NCBI GenBank assembly: GCA_040285825.1
Contig: JAUPSS010000002.1
Coordinates: forward strand, 372,001 to 436,000
Direction: 5' to 3'
Length of the DNA: 64,000 nucleotides
Source: Eukaryota sp. TZLM1-RC
Lineage: Eukaryota; Metamonada: BaSk clade
The number at the start of each line of letters is the position of its first letter. Positions within the stretch are counted from its first letter, which is position 1. This document shows positions 31,047 through 42,564 of this stretch, in pieces. The position numbers and the translations under genes were made by a program. Under the pieces are notes generated by a model. That model did not search any database. It saw only the letters and a program-made list of their open reading frames with translations, and was not told the DNA's origin.

Positions 31047-32194
31047 TCCATTAGACTTTTAAGCACCCAGCATGTGCATTTTGTTAATAAATCTACTTTG
31101 ACAACTGTATTGTGAAAGTAAAAAGTGATTAGTCATCAGTTTAAACAAAATCAAGGGCACATGCATAAAACTACTAAGTTTTGGGTCAATCTCTTTAATT
31201 ATACTTGAACTGATTCTTCTCTAAACAAAATTCGCTATTGTTGAAGTTGATTATTGTATTTTCACCACATAAACAATACTTTATTCATTACGTTGAGCTG
31301 TTCTCCTTTTGTATATTTGATATCTGTTAGTGATTTTGAGGAGGTTCCAAAATTAACAACAGTCTATCAGTGCTAATTTTTGCAAAATACTGCTAATTAT
31401 ACAAAATTTAGGATGAGCATCAGGTGTTGTCTTGATAATGAGTACTTTCAAACTCAGTAAATTCCGCATGAACAATGTGTTCTCTACCCCAATTGAGACG
31501 ATGCAAACTATAAATGATTTTTTTTCATGTTATTACTTTATGGCTCGTTTTTTGGATCAGAAGCAATCAATACATTATTGCAAGATCAATTACTTAAATA
31601 CATAGAATTAATTCTGAATTCACTTTTGAAGAGACAAATGTCGTGAGCTGTTTTCTGGTCTCTTCTGGGAATGGTCAAACAGCAAAAAAAGTTGTACCCA
31701 ATGATCTCACATACCAAAGATAGGAGGTTTTGCTGAAGTAGAATATTGAGCCGCTCCAACGTCTATTGATGTTAGCTCTATCGTAGTCACCATGGCCTGG
31801 TTGAAGGTTTTTTTCAGAACCAAACAAATGATCTGTGTGGTATACCCCATGTCGATTTTCAAATTTGTCCATTTGCTGTTTCTTTGTATGGACGTCTTGG
31901 AAAACTGCTTTAAAATTTATTGATGATAGTGAGAGTCTGGTAAAAAGAATTAATAAGCGTTTTGATTGTCGTTTGTGATTAAATCGTGTTGATTACGTAA
32001 ATAAATTGATGTTGGATATAGATTGCTGATTTACTAAAGTAAGCTGTGGTGACACTTCGGTTCCATCCATTGTGTACTTCGATGTAACGGTACAACAGAA
32101 TCTAAAAGGACAGTCTATCTGGAATGTACATGCATTTAACGAAGTACCAAACAGAAGTAACTTCATCAATGATGTCAAATATGATTGAACAACA
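31047..32194 (+). pseudogene. decayed non-LTR retrotransposon remnants
   Basis: No intact gene is present. Around 31845-31985 shifting plus-strand frames give FQICPFAVSLYGRLG and a following helix with NKRFDCRLWLNRV, the conserved C-terminal end of these elements. The rest (31047-31600) is AT-rich with nothing recognisable. The start of the next RT copy is ragged, and its first codons before 32195 are not readable. Confidence 0.45.
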
Positions 32195-34015
32195 GTGGAA
32201 GAAGTTTTAGAATGCAAGACATATTCTAATTTACATTTTGGTAACAACATTTTGAGTTCATCAAGTGGCGTAAAGCAAGGAGATCCGTTAGGACCTCTTT
32301 TGTTTTGTTTGGCCATTCATCCTATTTTACTGCAAATTCAAGAGATGTTTCCTTCACTAAAAATGATTGCATATATGGATGATGTTGTGGTTATTGGTGA
32401 TTTAAATATTGTGAAACAAGCAACTGTATGTTTTAAAGAATTATTTACCAAAATTGGTCTCCAACTTCATTTACTTAAATGTGTTTTGTTATCGAATTCT
32501 CCAGTTTCCAAAATAGTTGATGATATTGAAATTCAAGCCAAATTATATTCAATTGATGCTATTCGTCATTTGGGTTCGTGTTTAGGAAATAATGATGAAA
32601 TTACCAAAAAATTGTTTGAAAAGTTGAACTCAATTTCTGACAAAATTGACCGAATGATGAATTTAGATATAAAAAAACACATCAGATTTACCATTATAAG
32701 ACTGTGTTTTAGTTCCAATTTTAACCATATATTTCGATCTACAAATCCTCTCGTCACTAGAACCTTGGCTCAAAAGTTTAATGAGTTACGTGCAAAAGTT
32801 CTGTCTCAATTACTGGGATGTAAAATGTTTCAAATTCCAGATCATGCTTACCTTAGTCCACATTATGGTGGTTTAGGGTGGACGAAGGCTTCTATTCTTA
32901 CCTCATGTGCTTTTGTTGGTGGATGCAGAAATGCAATCTTTGAGTTTTCCGAAAGATTTGCAGATTGGGAAGATTTATTGATGACAACGCAAAGTTCCAC
33001 TGTTTTTGCATTAAATGAAGAAATTTCAAGAATTGATGTAGAAAAATGGGGTCGATGTTTTCCCCAATCATTCAATGGCAATATTCCAGAAAAAAATGTT
33101 TTAAATTTGAAGTACACTCTTCGAACATTACAGAAAAGATTGACTGGAATGTATGAAAAAGATCTTTATAATAATATATGCAGCTCGGCTGTTTTAAATC
33201 AAGATCTTCACTCATTGTTGTTGGAAAAGGGTGTTTGTGAAAACAAGTCATCAGATTCTTCACTTTTTGTAACCATTGTACCGCGAAGATTTGGATTGTG
33301 TGCCACTAATGAAGCATTTGTAACAAAAATGAGATTATATTTGAACATCCCCATTAATCAATTATTATCAAAAGAAAAATGTATTTGTTCGAATTCACCT
33401 CAACTCACTTTGCGCCATGCTCTGAATTGCTCTAAATTGATAACTTATCGTTCTTAATTACATGATGCTGTTAGAGACACTGTTTTCAATATGGCACAAA
33501 CTGCAAGGATATCGTGTATCAAAGAGCCCTTGCTGAAGGAAACACTTTCTCTGAATAATTTTGGTTCTGATGATAGAGGTGATGTATACTGTGATTGGAT
33601 TGATAATTCTGAAGCTATTGTTGACTTTGTCTCATGTAATGTTGCAAATGATACTTTGGTTCACAGAAGAAAACTTAATCCGGTGGCAGCTCTGGATTTC
33701 AAAGCAAAAGAGAAACATAGAAAATATGATAAAGATATTGAAGAGGCAAATGTCGATAGAAATACACAGCTGGTTTTTATTGCTTTCCCATTTTCGATAA
33801 ATGGAATATTATCAGTTGAAGCAGAAACTTTTTTGGATGACTTCCAAAAAATGGTGCAAGAAAAAACAATGAAAAGATTTGATATTTTTTTATGGCGTTC
33901 ACGGATTCAATTTGCCATTATTAATAGATTACCGCGGTTTTTCAATCGAATTAGAGAAGCTTTAGCTAGACAGCAAGCAAATCAAGATTTTGTAGAGGAA
34001 ATCTTGGTTCAATGA
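32195..34015 (+). pseudogene. RLE-type non-LTR retrotransposon, one in-frame stop
   Basis: This is the longest RT/endonuclease frame in the window. A single TAA at 33455-33457 splits an otherwise continuous reading frame (32195-33457 and 33458-34015, same phase). It contains SSSGVKQGDPLGPLLFCLAIHP, the catalytic AYMDDVVVIGD, a thumb (IRHLGSCLGN), a GGLGWTKAS block, the knuckle CICSNSPQLTLRHALNC, and the endonuclease motif DRGDVYCDWIDNSEAIVDF. It ends with a helical C-terminus (EEILVQ). The N-terminal RT fingers are missing, so the copy is 5'-truncated. Very similar 3' pieces occur at 51207-51804, 44931-45365 and 62538-62673, so the family has been active recently. Confidence 0.85.
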
Positions 34016-34205
34016 TAGTCGTCCCATTAGTTATGATTTAATTTAATTGAGTGCAAATTCAATAAATAAATGCAAGATGATTAATTTCCCTATTTTGCAG
34101 GGAATTTCAACTGCTGGTAACCACATCACAAAAAGGATCAACCACGGCTATTCTTCATTCACGGGGTGAAGGCCTGAGTAGTTACCATCAAATTAATTGT
34201 TCACA

Positions 34206-35450
34206 ATGGATGATCTCAATGTTGAACAACTTAGACCCAGTTTTCTCTACTTAGCTGCTGCTACCTCAGGATCACCTCCGGTACTGAGCAAGTATCCACT
34301 CATTTGCACATGCTGCTCTAGTTTACCCTCCCAACTTTTTGTATGTGTTTTTTGTTCTTTTCGAGGGTGTATCAAGGCCTGTTCACGACACTCAGACACG
34401 CATCATTGTTCTCTTTTCGTACATTATTCTTGCAAGTATTTTTACTTCCCATCCTTCCATTCTATAACCCCAGTTTCTTCATTTCCTCACATACAAGAAT
34501 ACACTGAAGGCGTACTGGATTCGTACTTTTCCAGTACTGCATCTGTGCTCTCCATCCCCAGAGGTGTTGCCAACCTTGGGTCATCATGTTACATGGGTTC
34601 TGTTCTCCAATCACTCTCCATGATACCTTCCTTTGTCTCTTTCTTTCTATCCGAGCAACACGTGGGTTGTATCTTGCCCAATTGTGTGGCCTGTGAGTTT
34701 GACAGGTTTCTCCAAGCAAAGTTTTACCCTTCAGCCAACCTCTCTGCTCCAGTCCTTCCTTCCTCCATGCTGTTCAAGGTATGGTGCACAATACCCTCAT
34801 TTGCTGGCCATGCTCAACAGGATTCACACGAGTTTTTTCTTGAGTTTTTAAATGTGCTTCATGAGAACCTTTCTGATGGGAATACCCCGTGTGATTGTGT
34901 GGTTCACAGACTCTTTGGTGGAGAATTGACTTCGCTGGTGTCTTGCTCGATGTGCGACCATGAAGTTTCAAGACAGGTTGAACCCTTTCTTGAGCTTTCT
35001 CTTCCAATTCTTGATACTATTGATCTTTGTTTTGAGCACTTCACTAATTCAGAGGCATTGGATTTAAAAAATTCTGATTTTAACTGTATTAATTGTCAAG
35101 AGGATGCTAAATTTCGGAAATCGATAATTTTATCAAGCTTGCCAGAAATTTTAGTAATACAGCTCAATAGGTTTACAGTGACATCCAATGGATCGGTCGT
35201 AAAAAATTTCACAAAAGTCGACATTCCCCAACAAGTCAATCTGAATAGACAATCCTATTGTCTCTCATCTTTAATATGTCATCGGGGTAATGAACTTCAT
35301 ACTGGACATTACCTATCTTATCTCCGTAGAGAAGGTTTCTGGTTCATGGCAGATGATGATTGCGTATCAGTGGTTGATTTTGACCAAGCTGTAAAGGACA
35401 CTCCTTATTTGCTGTTTTTAATAAAAGACAAGGTTAATTACTATTTATAG
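34206..35450 (+). CDS. ubiquitin-specific protease, USP22/Ubp8-like
   Basis: This 414-residue protein starts at the ATG at 34206. An N-terminal zinc-finger UBP domain (about 33-80: CTCCSSLPSQLFVCVFC, CSRHSDTHHCSLF) is followed by a catalytic USP domain. The nucleophile box is GVANLGSSCYMGSVLQSL (Cys128), then AQQDSHEFFLEFLNVLHE, zinc-binding Cys pairs (SCSMC, NCINC), the His box HTGHYLSYL (His368) and the acidic residue in MADDDCVSVV (383-385). ZnF-UBP plus USP of this size is the architecture of USP22/Ubp8, the enzyme of the SAGA coactivator that deubiquitinates histone H2B. All catalytic residues are present. It overlaps the convergent downstream gene by six bases. Confidence 0.9.
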   Translation: MDDLNVEQLRPSFLYLAAATSGSPPVLSKYPLICTCCSSLPSQLFVCVFCSFRGCIKACSRHSDTHHCSLFVHYSCKYFYFPSFHSITPVSSFPHIQEYTEGVLDSYFSSTASVLSIPRGVANLGSSCYMGSVLQSLSMIPSFVSFFLSEQHVGCILPNCVACEFDRFLQAKFYPSANLSAPVLPSSMLFKVWCTIPSFAGHAQQDSHEFFLEFLNVLHENLSDGNTPCDCVVHRLFGGELTSLVSCSMCDHEVSRQVEPFLELSLPILDTIDLCFEHFTNSEALDLKNSDFNCINCQEDAKFRKSIILSSLPEILVIQLNRFTVTSNGSVVKNFTKVDIPQQVNLNRQSYCLSSLICHRGNELHTGHYLSYLRREGFWFMADDDCVSVVDFDQAVKDTPYLLFLIKDKVNYYL

Positions 35451-36269
35451 TTTCCATTTGAGTTTTGAGTTGCTTGAAATTCCAATTATATATTCAGAAG
35501 AAACACTGACGGCTTGCAAGTTTATCCTTTGTTGAACCACTTTGGGTTTGCAGGCACCACAGTTTGAGTCAATGTCATAGACCAACAACCTACCATTGAT
35601 ATCAACAAGAAAGAGGTGCCCGTCACTAGATCTAGGTTCCAAATACAAAACCCTGCCCAAATTTGACAATTGTTGGGGCTTCTGGTTGAATGAATCCCAA
35701 CACCAAACACGTTGCTTAAGATCTATTGCAAACACCAGTGAACAGCACACACAAATTTGGTAGATGAAAGGAACTCGAACAACAGTGACCAATCCAGTGG
35801 AGAGATTCATTGTGTAAACAGAGCCTTCGTTGGTGAGGAAAGCAGCTGTATGGTAATCACAGTCTGCCATGATGACATTAGAGAGGGACAGTTTCGAAAC
35901 ATGACCTCTTTGGAAGACAAACACATCATTTTTAATGGAAACAGCAAAGATATTGAAGAAAGAAGAGCATGTACTTCTGATTTCTTGTGGAAAAGGAATA
36001 TGAGTAAGCGAATCGTCAGTACTAAATCCACAGCCTGCAGCAAACACATGCCCCTCACATGTGGTGACCAAGATGTGAGGAAGAAAAGTGTCATTGAGGC
36101 AGAACATATGCGATACGTTGTGGAGTATTGATCTCTCTCCATCATTATGAACTGAATTTGAGAAGGAACAGTGTCCAATAAGATAAACCTTTGAATCAGT
36201 AAGGATGTAAGTGCAGTTTGGCCCAGAGACAAGCGAGTACCTTCGCGAAACTAGTTCAGTATCAGTCAT
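35445..36269 (-). CDS. RCC1-like repeat protein
   Basis: This intact 274-residue frame consists of RCC1-type blades, each with a short motif in which a small-residue strand precedes a second strand around a Gly-x-V pair (LVTTCEGHVFAAGCG, TAAFLTNEGSVYTM, VFAIDLKQRVWCWD, LFLVDINGRLLVYD). Four or five blades are visible, fewer than the seven of true RCC1, and no exchange-factor loop is recognisable. The function is therefore open: a beta-propeller adaptor or exchange factor. Its stop codon overlaps the 3' end of the USP gene. Confidence 0.7.
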   Translation of the reverse strand: MTDTELVSRRYSLVSGPNCTYILTDSKVYLIGHCSFSNSVHNDGERSILHNVSHMFCLNDTFLPHILVTTCEGHVFAAGCGFSTDDSLTHIPFPQEIRSTCSSFFNIFAVSIKNDVFVFQRGHVSKLSLSNVIMADCDYHTAAFLTNEGSVYTMNLSTGLVTVVRVPFIYQICVCCSLVFAIDLKQRVWCWDSFNQKPQQLSNLGRVLYLEPRSSDGHLFLVDINGRLLVYDIDSNCGACKPKVVQQRINLQAVSVSSEYIIGISSNSKLKWKL

Positions 36270-37059
36270 GAGCCTGGAATGTTTCTATCATAATAGTTCT
36301 ACGTTCCAACATAAGTGTGACATGTGACAAGTTAGACAAGACAATTTTGGTCATTATTTTTTATTAACGCATCATCAACAAACGTGCGTGCAACGTATTT
36401 TTGATCAAATAATTCTCAAATTATATAAACAGAACAATTAAAATCATAATTCAATTAAATAAAATTAATAAATTATAGAGCAGCAATGATACAATACATA
36501 AACACGCACTGAGAATATGTGTCAGATGTGGATGTTTTTTACAACCAAATTTGTCAAATTAGTGTTACAACAAGCCACAAACTTGATCTTTGGAAACTTG
36601 AATCTTAACTATATTGAATCTCAGCTATAGATTAACTTGAAAATCACAGAAAAACAATCAATGTGGTAAATACCCTTTTAGTTCACTTAAACGATCGGAT
36701 GTCTTTGAACGCTTGGGTTTCAAACACTGCCCAGAATCATTCCAAAAAAGCTATCTAATCATTCCAGCTATTGTCCCAAAAAAACTGTTGTTCATTAAAA
36801 TGTTCAATAAAATTTACTGTGGTTTTCACTTTGGTTGCATTTTGGTGTATTTTTTTCACCAACCAGATCTTGCACCAACGTCTGCTTTCTCCCTACGACA
36901 TCTATGGGCCTTAGTTTTCAACTTTTACTTAATGGTGTAGACATAAAACACAGAAAACCTAGGACACACAGTTCAGGAGCTTCTTTGCATAATAAAGTGC
37001 CAATAATGTTCAAATATACAACAAAAAAACATCAACTATTGATTTACAAAAACACTTTA
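36270..37059. other. gene-free AT-rich stretch
   Basis: I see no convincing gene, LTR, non-LTR fragment or RNA gene. The short frames have no recognisable motif. It separates the divergent promoter side of the RCC1-like gene from the 3' end of the frame at 37060-37437. Confidence 0.4.
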
Positions 37060-37437
37060 TTACAGATTATCTAAATGAACAGAGATATCTTCATAAGTAC
37101 TGAAAAGGGCTTCCAGCTCTCGTTCGTTTAGCTCAATGTTAACATTTTCCTTCGAGATGCCATTGATAAGCTTCAAACCAAGTAAAACGCTAGGGACAGA
37201 AGCGTTTTTGTTTGATGAATGACTAACAGTTTTGTTTAACTTCCAATCAGAGCTTCCAAGGACAGTTTTCCTGGTATTATTACCGGATGAGCGAGGAGCA
37301 GGAGGTGTGTACATGGACTGTACCGGTTGAGGCGTCGGTGGTAGAGCAGCATAAGTTACAGTTTGTGGAGGGCCAGTAGTGGGGTCATGAACTGAGGGAG
37401 TAATAGAAAGAAGTTGAAAGATTACAGGGGAGTCCTA
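37060..37437 (-). CDS. unknown protein, C-terminal part
   Basis: The minus-strand frame is open from about 37437 to the stop at 37060. It begins DSPVIFQLLSITPS, then a Pro-rich linker (ALPPTPQPVQ, TPPAPRSS) and a C-terminal helix (NIELNERELEALFSTYED). The first ATG is internal (37314), so upstream coding sequence is expected. A stop (TAG, within TTTAG) precedes the frame and a Fanzor element begins 33 bp further, at 37471. Either the gene was disrupted by that element or an intron ends at TTTAG. I do not recognise the protein. Confidence 0.4.
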
Positions 37438-37624
37438 AAGCTCGGAAAAGAAAATAAGTGAGGAAAATAAGAACCTAGTTTATGAAGTGAGGGGAAAGTG
37501 TGGGAATAGTGAAAACCTTTCGAAACCACGTTCAGGGTTAAAAACCTCCCAGAACAGGCAACCAGAAGTCGAAAATGGGGTGAAAAGTGTAAAATTTGAT
37601 AGATGAGCTCTTTATTCTTATTAC

Positions 37625-38731
37625 ATGTCAGACACCCACTCTGTGTCACGTGTATTCAGTCGGTCTGGTGCACTTAACTCGCTGCTGACCCCTACAGCGG
37701 TGCAACAAATTCGGACTGACCTTCCTTTGGTCACCGAGATTTGTCATGAAGCTTCTTTATTGCTTCAATCTTTTCTTCTAAATTTTCTGTTGGCATCTAG
37801 AGATTTAGGGGAACAGGATGTATGGTATCTGTTTATGACCGTCATCACCACTGATTCTTTTACAAAGCCTTTCACATCTAAAGGCCAACATTCAATTACT
37901 CCATATCTTTTACAGTGGATTTCTTCCTGAATGCCCACAAGACAGGTCTCTTGTTTCTTCATGGGAAAATTCTTTGGTGTTTTATAGAAATTCATTCAAT
38001 TTTTTTCTCAATGCTTGGCTGCAGTCTCAGAATTGTAATTTTATCAATACAAAAGGACTTTGACCTTACCTTGCTTGTCGGGCTCGTCAATTGGCGTCTA
38101 ACGTGAAAACAAGTTTACCTAAAATTTGTCAATCCTGGACAAAAAACTTTATTCGTGCTCATTGTAGAGCTCTAGATAAAACAAATGTCTTTGCCAATAA
38201 CATTCTCTCTCTTTTGCCAGATAAATCATTAGCCCAACCCGAGGAAGTAGTTGTTGATTCTGTTCTTGAACACTACATCAATTTCAATCTGAATAATTCA
38301 AGAGAAAGATTCTTTTTATTAAATGCATGTAAGTTTATCTTGAATCCCGTGAAAGAAAGCCCCGTCGAAGACGTAGACATCCAGTCGAAATTTTACCTGA
38401 AAAGCCCCTTATTGGTGTTGATCTGGGCAAATCAAGATTATGTGGTTACTTCTTAGATGATAATCAATGTGGAGTTATCCCTTGTCCAGAAAATGGTTGT
38501 GTTATCAAAAGGACGTGAAGCACTTGTCAACCAGTGAATTTAATACATGCAAACTGTCAAGTTGTTGCATGGCCGAGAATATTCAAGCAGGCTCATGGCA
38601 GATGCGTATTTGTACTGAGTGTCAAATAGTATATGACAGAGATATTTCCGCTGCAAAAAATATTCAAATTAAGAAGAAAGCGGAATTGTGACCGGAAAGA
38701 TACATTTGCCCAGATGCTCTGTTAAGGAAAT
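37625..38731 (+). pseudogene. Fanzor-like nuclease, family B copy 2, deleted
   Basis: The copy starts with the ATG that the longer copy has lost (MSDTHSVSRVF). It follows the longer copy through 38340 with frameshifts, then jumps from FILN to RRRRHPV-coding sequence, losing about 0.55 kb. RuvC-I is still readable near 38415 (LIGVDLGKSRLCGY in another frame). A second deletion joins VIPCP to RKWLCYQKDVK, losing about 0.3 kb with the RuvC-II region. The end keeps SEFNTCKLSSCC, CTECQIVYDRDISAAKN. It cannot give a functional nuclease. Confidence 0.85.
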
Positions 38732-38768
38732 GAATGGGGATCCTGAGCATACGGAAACAAAAACTTTT

Positions 38769-40260
38769 TAAAAACTGATATTTTATTTTGAGTTATTTCA
38801 AAATAATTGATGGTTCTTTCAGATTTAAATATTGAAAAACATCTTAAATTTTTCTTAATCAGAATATGTTATTCAGGGAAATTTACTCATGTTTTACGAT
38901 AAACATCACCATCTATATCTCTCAAATTTTGCAGAATTTTTAATGAATTAAGAACAAAATATTTGGCTAATTTGCTCGATATTGATTCTTCTTTTTTACG
39001 TAGTCATATTTTTTGTAGCACAGAATTGGGAGGTTTGGATTTTCACAAATCAAAATATTCGTGTAAAGCCGCATTCATCGGTGGAGGAAAAAATTTCGTT
39101 TTTGAATTTTTGAAACGTTTTTTTGAAAACCAGCATTTAATAGAATGTTGTGTTAGTGACTATTTAGTGTCCTTGCAGAGTGAAATTGAATGCATCTCTC
39201 CTCACATATGGTCCAAATGCTTTCCTGCTGATATTCAAGAAATTCCACCCAGGAGTTTGATTTCCTTGAAATTTGCATATGCTAAATTGCAGAAAAAGAT
39301 ATTAAAAGTTTTTGAAAACTTGGATTTCACTGTTCGTCTTAGCTTGGCTAAAGAAAAGAATCCCGTTTTTGCAAACTTTTTAATTGACCTCAAGGATAGT
39401 AGCTCAAGTTGTCTTATTTCCCAGATTCCAAATGTATATGGTCTATTATTAAATGATCATCAATGGACAACTGCTTTCAGGATGAGGTGTTTTCTGTGGC
39501 CATGTAGTGTGCCAAATGATTTGATTTGTCGTTGTGGTCAGCTCATTAATCTGAATCATTTATTTAATTGCAAATTTAATATTACCTATCGCTCAGTAGT
39601 TCACGATGCTGTTAGAGACCAACTATACGCTATGTGCAAAAGTCATAACATTGAAGCTTTTGTTGAACCACTTGTGCGAAGGTTGTCATCTGAAAATGAA
39701 GATGAAAATACTTTTGGGAAACGCCGTGCTGATTTAATTACCCCTGGGTCTGATGGTGTTATTAAAGTTGTTGATGTTGTCACTGTTGATGTTTGTAAAG
39801 ACTCAGCAATTGATTTTGCTAAAAGAGATGAAACTCCACTTTGCTTTGCTGAAAAGAGCAAAATCAAAAAGTACAATGAACCCTTATCTCAGCTGGGACG
39901 TGTTGAGCATGTCAAGTATCAGTTGGTTTCATTTGCTGTTTCTCTTTTTGGTAACATTGGAATATCTGGCATTCAATTTCTTGAAGGTTTCAGAAGTTTA
40001 ATAAAAGAAAGAGCAGGAAAAGAATTGAACTTCAATTTCTGGCACAATAGAATTGTTTTTGGTATTCTTAAAGCAATTCCAGAAATGTTGACCAAAGCAC
40101 TGTTACAATTAGGAATAGAGTATGAAAATCGCGCGCTCAAAAGATTTGATGATGTTGATGCATGTATTGAGGATATTGAGTTCTAGTTTTTTGTTTGATG
40201 TTTTGTTAGCGTTGAAAATAAATTTCAAATCGATGAAAAAAAAAGTTATTTCAGAAACTG
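38769..40260 (+). mobile_element. 5'-truncated RLE-type non-LTR retrotransposon
   Basis: The target duplication AAACTTTT is at 38761-38768 and 40261-40268, and the uninterrupted sequence is seen in the other Fanzor copy near 56490-56503. The coding part runs from the thumb region (LNIEKHLKFFLIRICYSGKFTH) to the stop at 40186. It includes GGGKNFVFEF, the knuckle CRCGQLINLNHLFNC and the endonuclease motif RRADLITPGSDGVIKVVDV. A TAA replaces a Ser codon at about 38900. From 38963 on the frame is open for 407 codons. It is closely related to 13538-15612. Confidence 0.85.
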
Positions 40261-40579
40261 AAACTTTTGAGACCGATCTACAAATGCCTTAGTAGCATTT
40301 GGTAGATCCACTTAGATACATCAAGTCGCGAGGCTTTGTTCTGTGAAAGCAGTAGGTGAGGTAGCCCATTGATGAAGATCATGATTGTCTTTGTCAAATG
40401 ATGCTACATGTCTCCTACAGCCAGTGAGTAGACATTGAGAAAGTTGAAAACAGGAATGAATTTCACAGGGGAATGCATGATAAATGAAATTCACAGTAGA
40501 GTCTAAAACATGTCATCCCACTTTTCTGAAAGCAGAACTAATTAGAAGAATTCTCTAATTTTAATAACTTTTCTACCCA

Positions 40580-42180
40580 ATTCCTTTATGGTAACTATTC
40601 ACATCATAAAGAAATTGATCACTTCGGTGTTTCATACTACATCAATGACTGCGTAAAGGATTTTGGGATGTAACTCCAATTTGGAGGTTTTTTTTCTAAT
40701 AGGATAAAAATCTTTTATCAACACAATGAAATTTTCAAAAAAAAATTGTCTATAGAAAAGTTGGTAAGAAAACTGGCTTTATCAGGACGTTTTGGCTCTG
40801 CTAAACAATGCTTATTTTTTTCCAAATTAGCTGAATGCAATGAGAATACATTGTCACAATTAAATAATCTTCATCCGGAAGAAAGTTTTCAATTGTCCCA
40901 AACCAGATTCAGTTGAATATTGATGGAAAAATCCTGTCAGTGCTTCAGAGGTGTCAAAACTCATTAATCATAGTCCTTCTGGAAAAGCTCCAGGTCCATC
41001 AATGTTAAATTTTGATATGATAGTATCAGCTGTTGGACAATGTCCACAAATTGTTGATATTCTCGTCCATCTCTTCAACAAACTTTTGACCCTGAAAATA
41101 AAAGTTCCGCATGAGATGACTAATTCTCGTTTACTTTCCCTCAAAAAAATCTATCAAAAACTTGTGCAATTGCAATAGGAGAGTCGTTTGCCAAAATTCT
41201 TGCTTCTTTGGTTTTCAATAGAATTGGAAAAATAACCAAAGAATTTTTTAGTCCTTTTTTAATTTGGAATCAAGACAATTGATGGTGCTTCTGCTGCTGT
41301 TCTTTCGTCTGATGTTTTCATCAATTCTAATAATTCTAATTGCATATCTAATTTAGATTTTAAAGATGCTTTTACTTCTGTATCCCGTTCTTCTATTTTC
41401 TTTTTATTGCCAAAGCATTTTCCCACAGTTGAGTCCTTTTTCTATTCTTTTTATGAAAAATCATCAACACTGGTCTACGAAAATTTTGACCTGCTTTCTT
41501 CATTATGTGTTAAACAGGGTGATCGTTTTGCTACTTTTTTCTTTTGTTTGGCGATTCATCCATTGATGTAAGAATTAAAACAAAAATTTCCAGAAATTGA
41601 TATTGCAGCATATATGGATGACATTTCTGTCATTGCTCCTATTGCAGTTCTCAAAGAAACAGCAACTTTTATTCAACAGCGTTATGAAGATATTGGTCTT
41701 TCATTAAGTATTGCCAAATGTTTGATTATTAGCCATGAACCAATTTTTTTTCATTAATAACATGAAGGTCCCTTTTATCAGTTACGATCAGTCTGGTTTT
41801 CCGTTTTTGGAATGCTACCTTGAAAATAGTGATGGTGTCAAGAGCCAACTTTCAAATTTGTTGACTCAAGCAGGATATGAATTACAATCCATTGAGAATT
41901 TAAATATTGAAAAACATTAAAAATTCTTTTTTTCTTAGGGTATGTTATTCTGGTAAGTTTACACATATTTTGAGATCAACATCACCGTCAATTTTTTTGG
42001 AATTTTGTCGTATTTTCAATGAATAAACAACCAATTTTTAGCCCGATTAATAGAAATTGATGCATCAATTACAAAGTCTCATTTTCTGTGGTACGAATCT
42101 TGGTGGAGTTGATTTTCATAAATCAAGCTACCATTGTAAAGCATATTGGAGGTGGTAAAAATTTTGTCTTTGAATTTGTG
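40580..42180 (+). pseudogene. degenerate RT copy with RT fingers region
   Basis: This is the only copy in the window reaching the RT fingers: SKLINHSPSGKAPGPSMLNFDMI (near 40960-41030) matches the LP-x-GKAPGPDG block of non-LTR reverse transcriptases. The palm follows (NLDFKDAFTSVSR, then AYMDDISVIAP near 41610) and a decayed thumb (GGGKNFVFEF near 42150). Many stops and shifts are present. It belongs to the 13538-15612 subfamily and is cut at 42180 by another insertion. Confidence 0.75.
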
Positions 42181-42190
42181 AATCTCATCA

Positions 42191-42553
42191 TTTTTTTTAA
42201 AATTTAATTTTATTCTAAACCTATAAATCAACATCTAAAAAATCCATCTCTCCCAAAACAAAAACACTAGATGCAACTCTCTCATAGTGAGATCCAAGAG
42301 AAAGCAAAGCATCAGAAACCATCTTCAACATCCCCTTAAAAATAGAAAACACAATTCTATTTTGCCAAAACAATCTGTTGAAATTTCTGCCAGATCTTCT
42401 CTTTACAATCATTTCAAAATCATCCAAAAAACGTAAAGCAGTTGGTGCAAGTGAACCAAAAAGGGAAAATAGAAATGGATACAAATTGTATTTTGCATGC
42501 TGTAGACTGGCCAATTTGGACAAAGGTTCATTGTATTTTTTGAATTTAAAAAA
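42191..42553 (-). mobile_element. short 3' fragment of non-LTR element
   Basis: This minus-strand, strongly 5'-truncated copy encodes the last 110 residues of the subfamily seen at 8336-9259 and 52494-53600. It is flanked by the 11-bp repeat GAATCTCATCA (42180-42190 and 42554-42564), and its A-tail is the T-run at 42191-42199. It landed in the older RT copy on the plus strand. Confidence 0.85.
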
Positions 42554-42564
42554 GAATCTCATCA

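Larger units (their letters stand above)
37471..40499 (+). mobile_element. Fanzor element, family B copy 2 (internally deleted)
   Basis: It shares its left end (GAACCTAGTT...GAAGTGAGG, from 37471) and right end (GAAATTCACAGTAG, to 40499) with the element at 54356-56741. Two internal deletions remove most of the nuclease gene. A non-LTR element is inserted at 38769-40260 with duplication AAACTTTT, inside the 3' noncoding segment. Both ends and the 3' noncoding segment are well preserved although the protein is lost, as expected of a derivative mobilised in trans. Confidence 0.85.
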
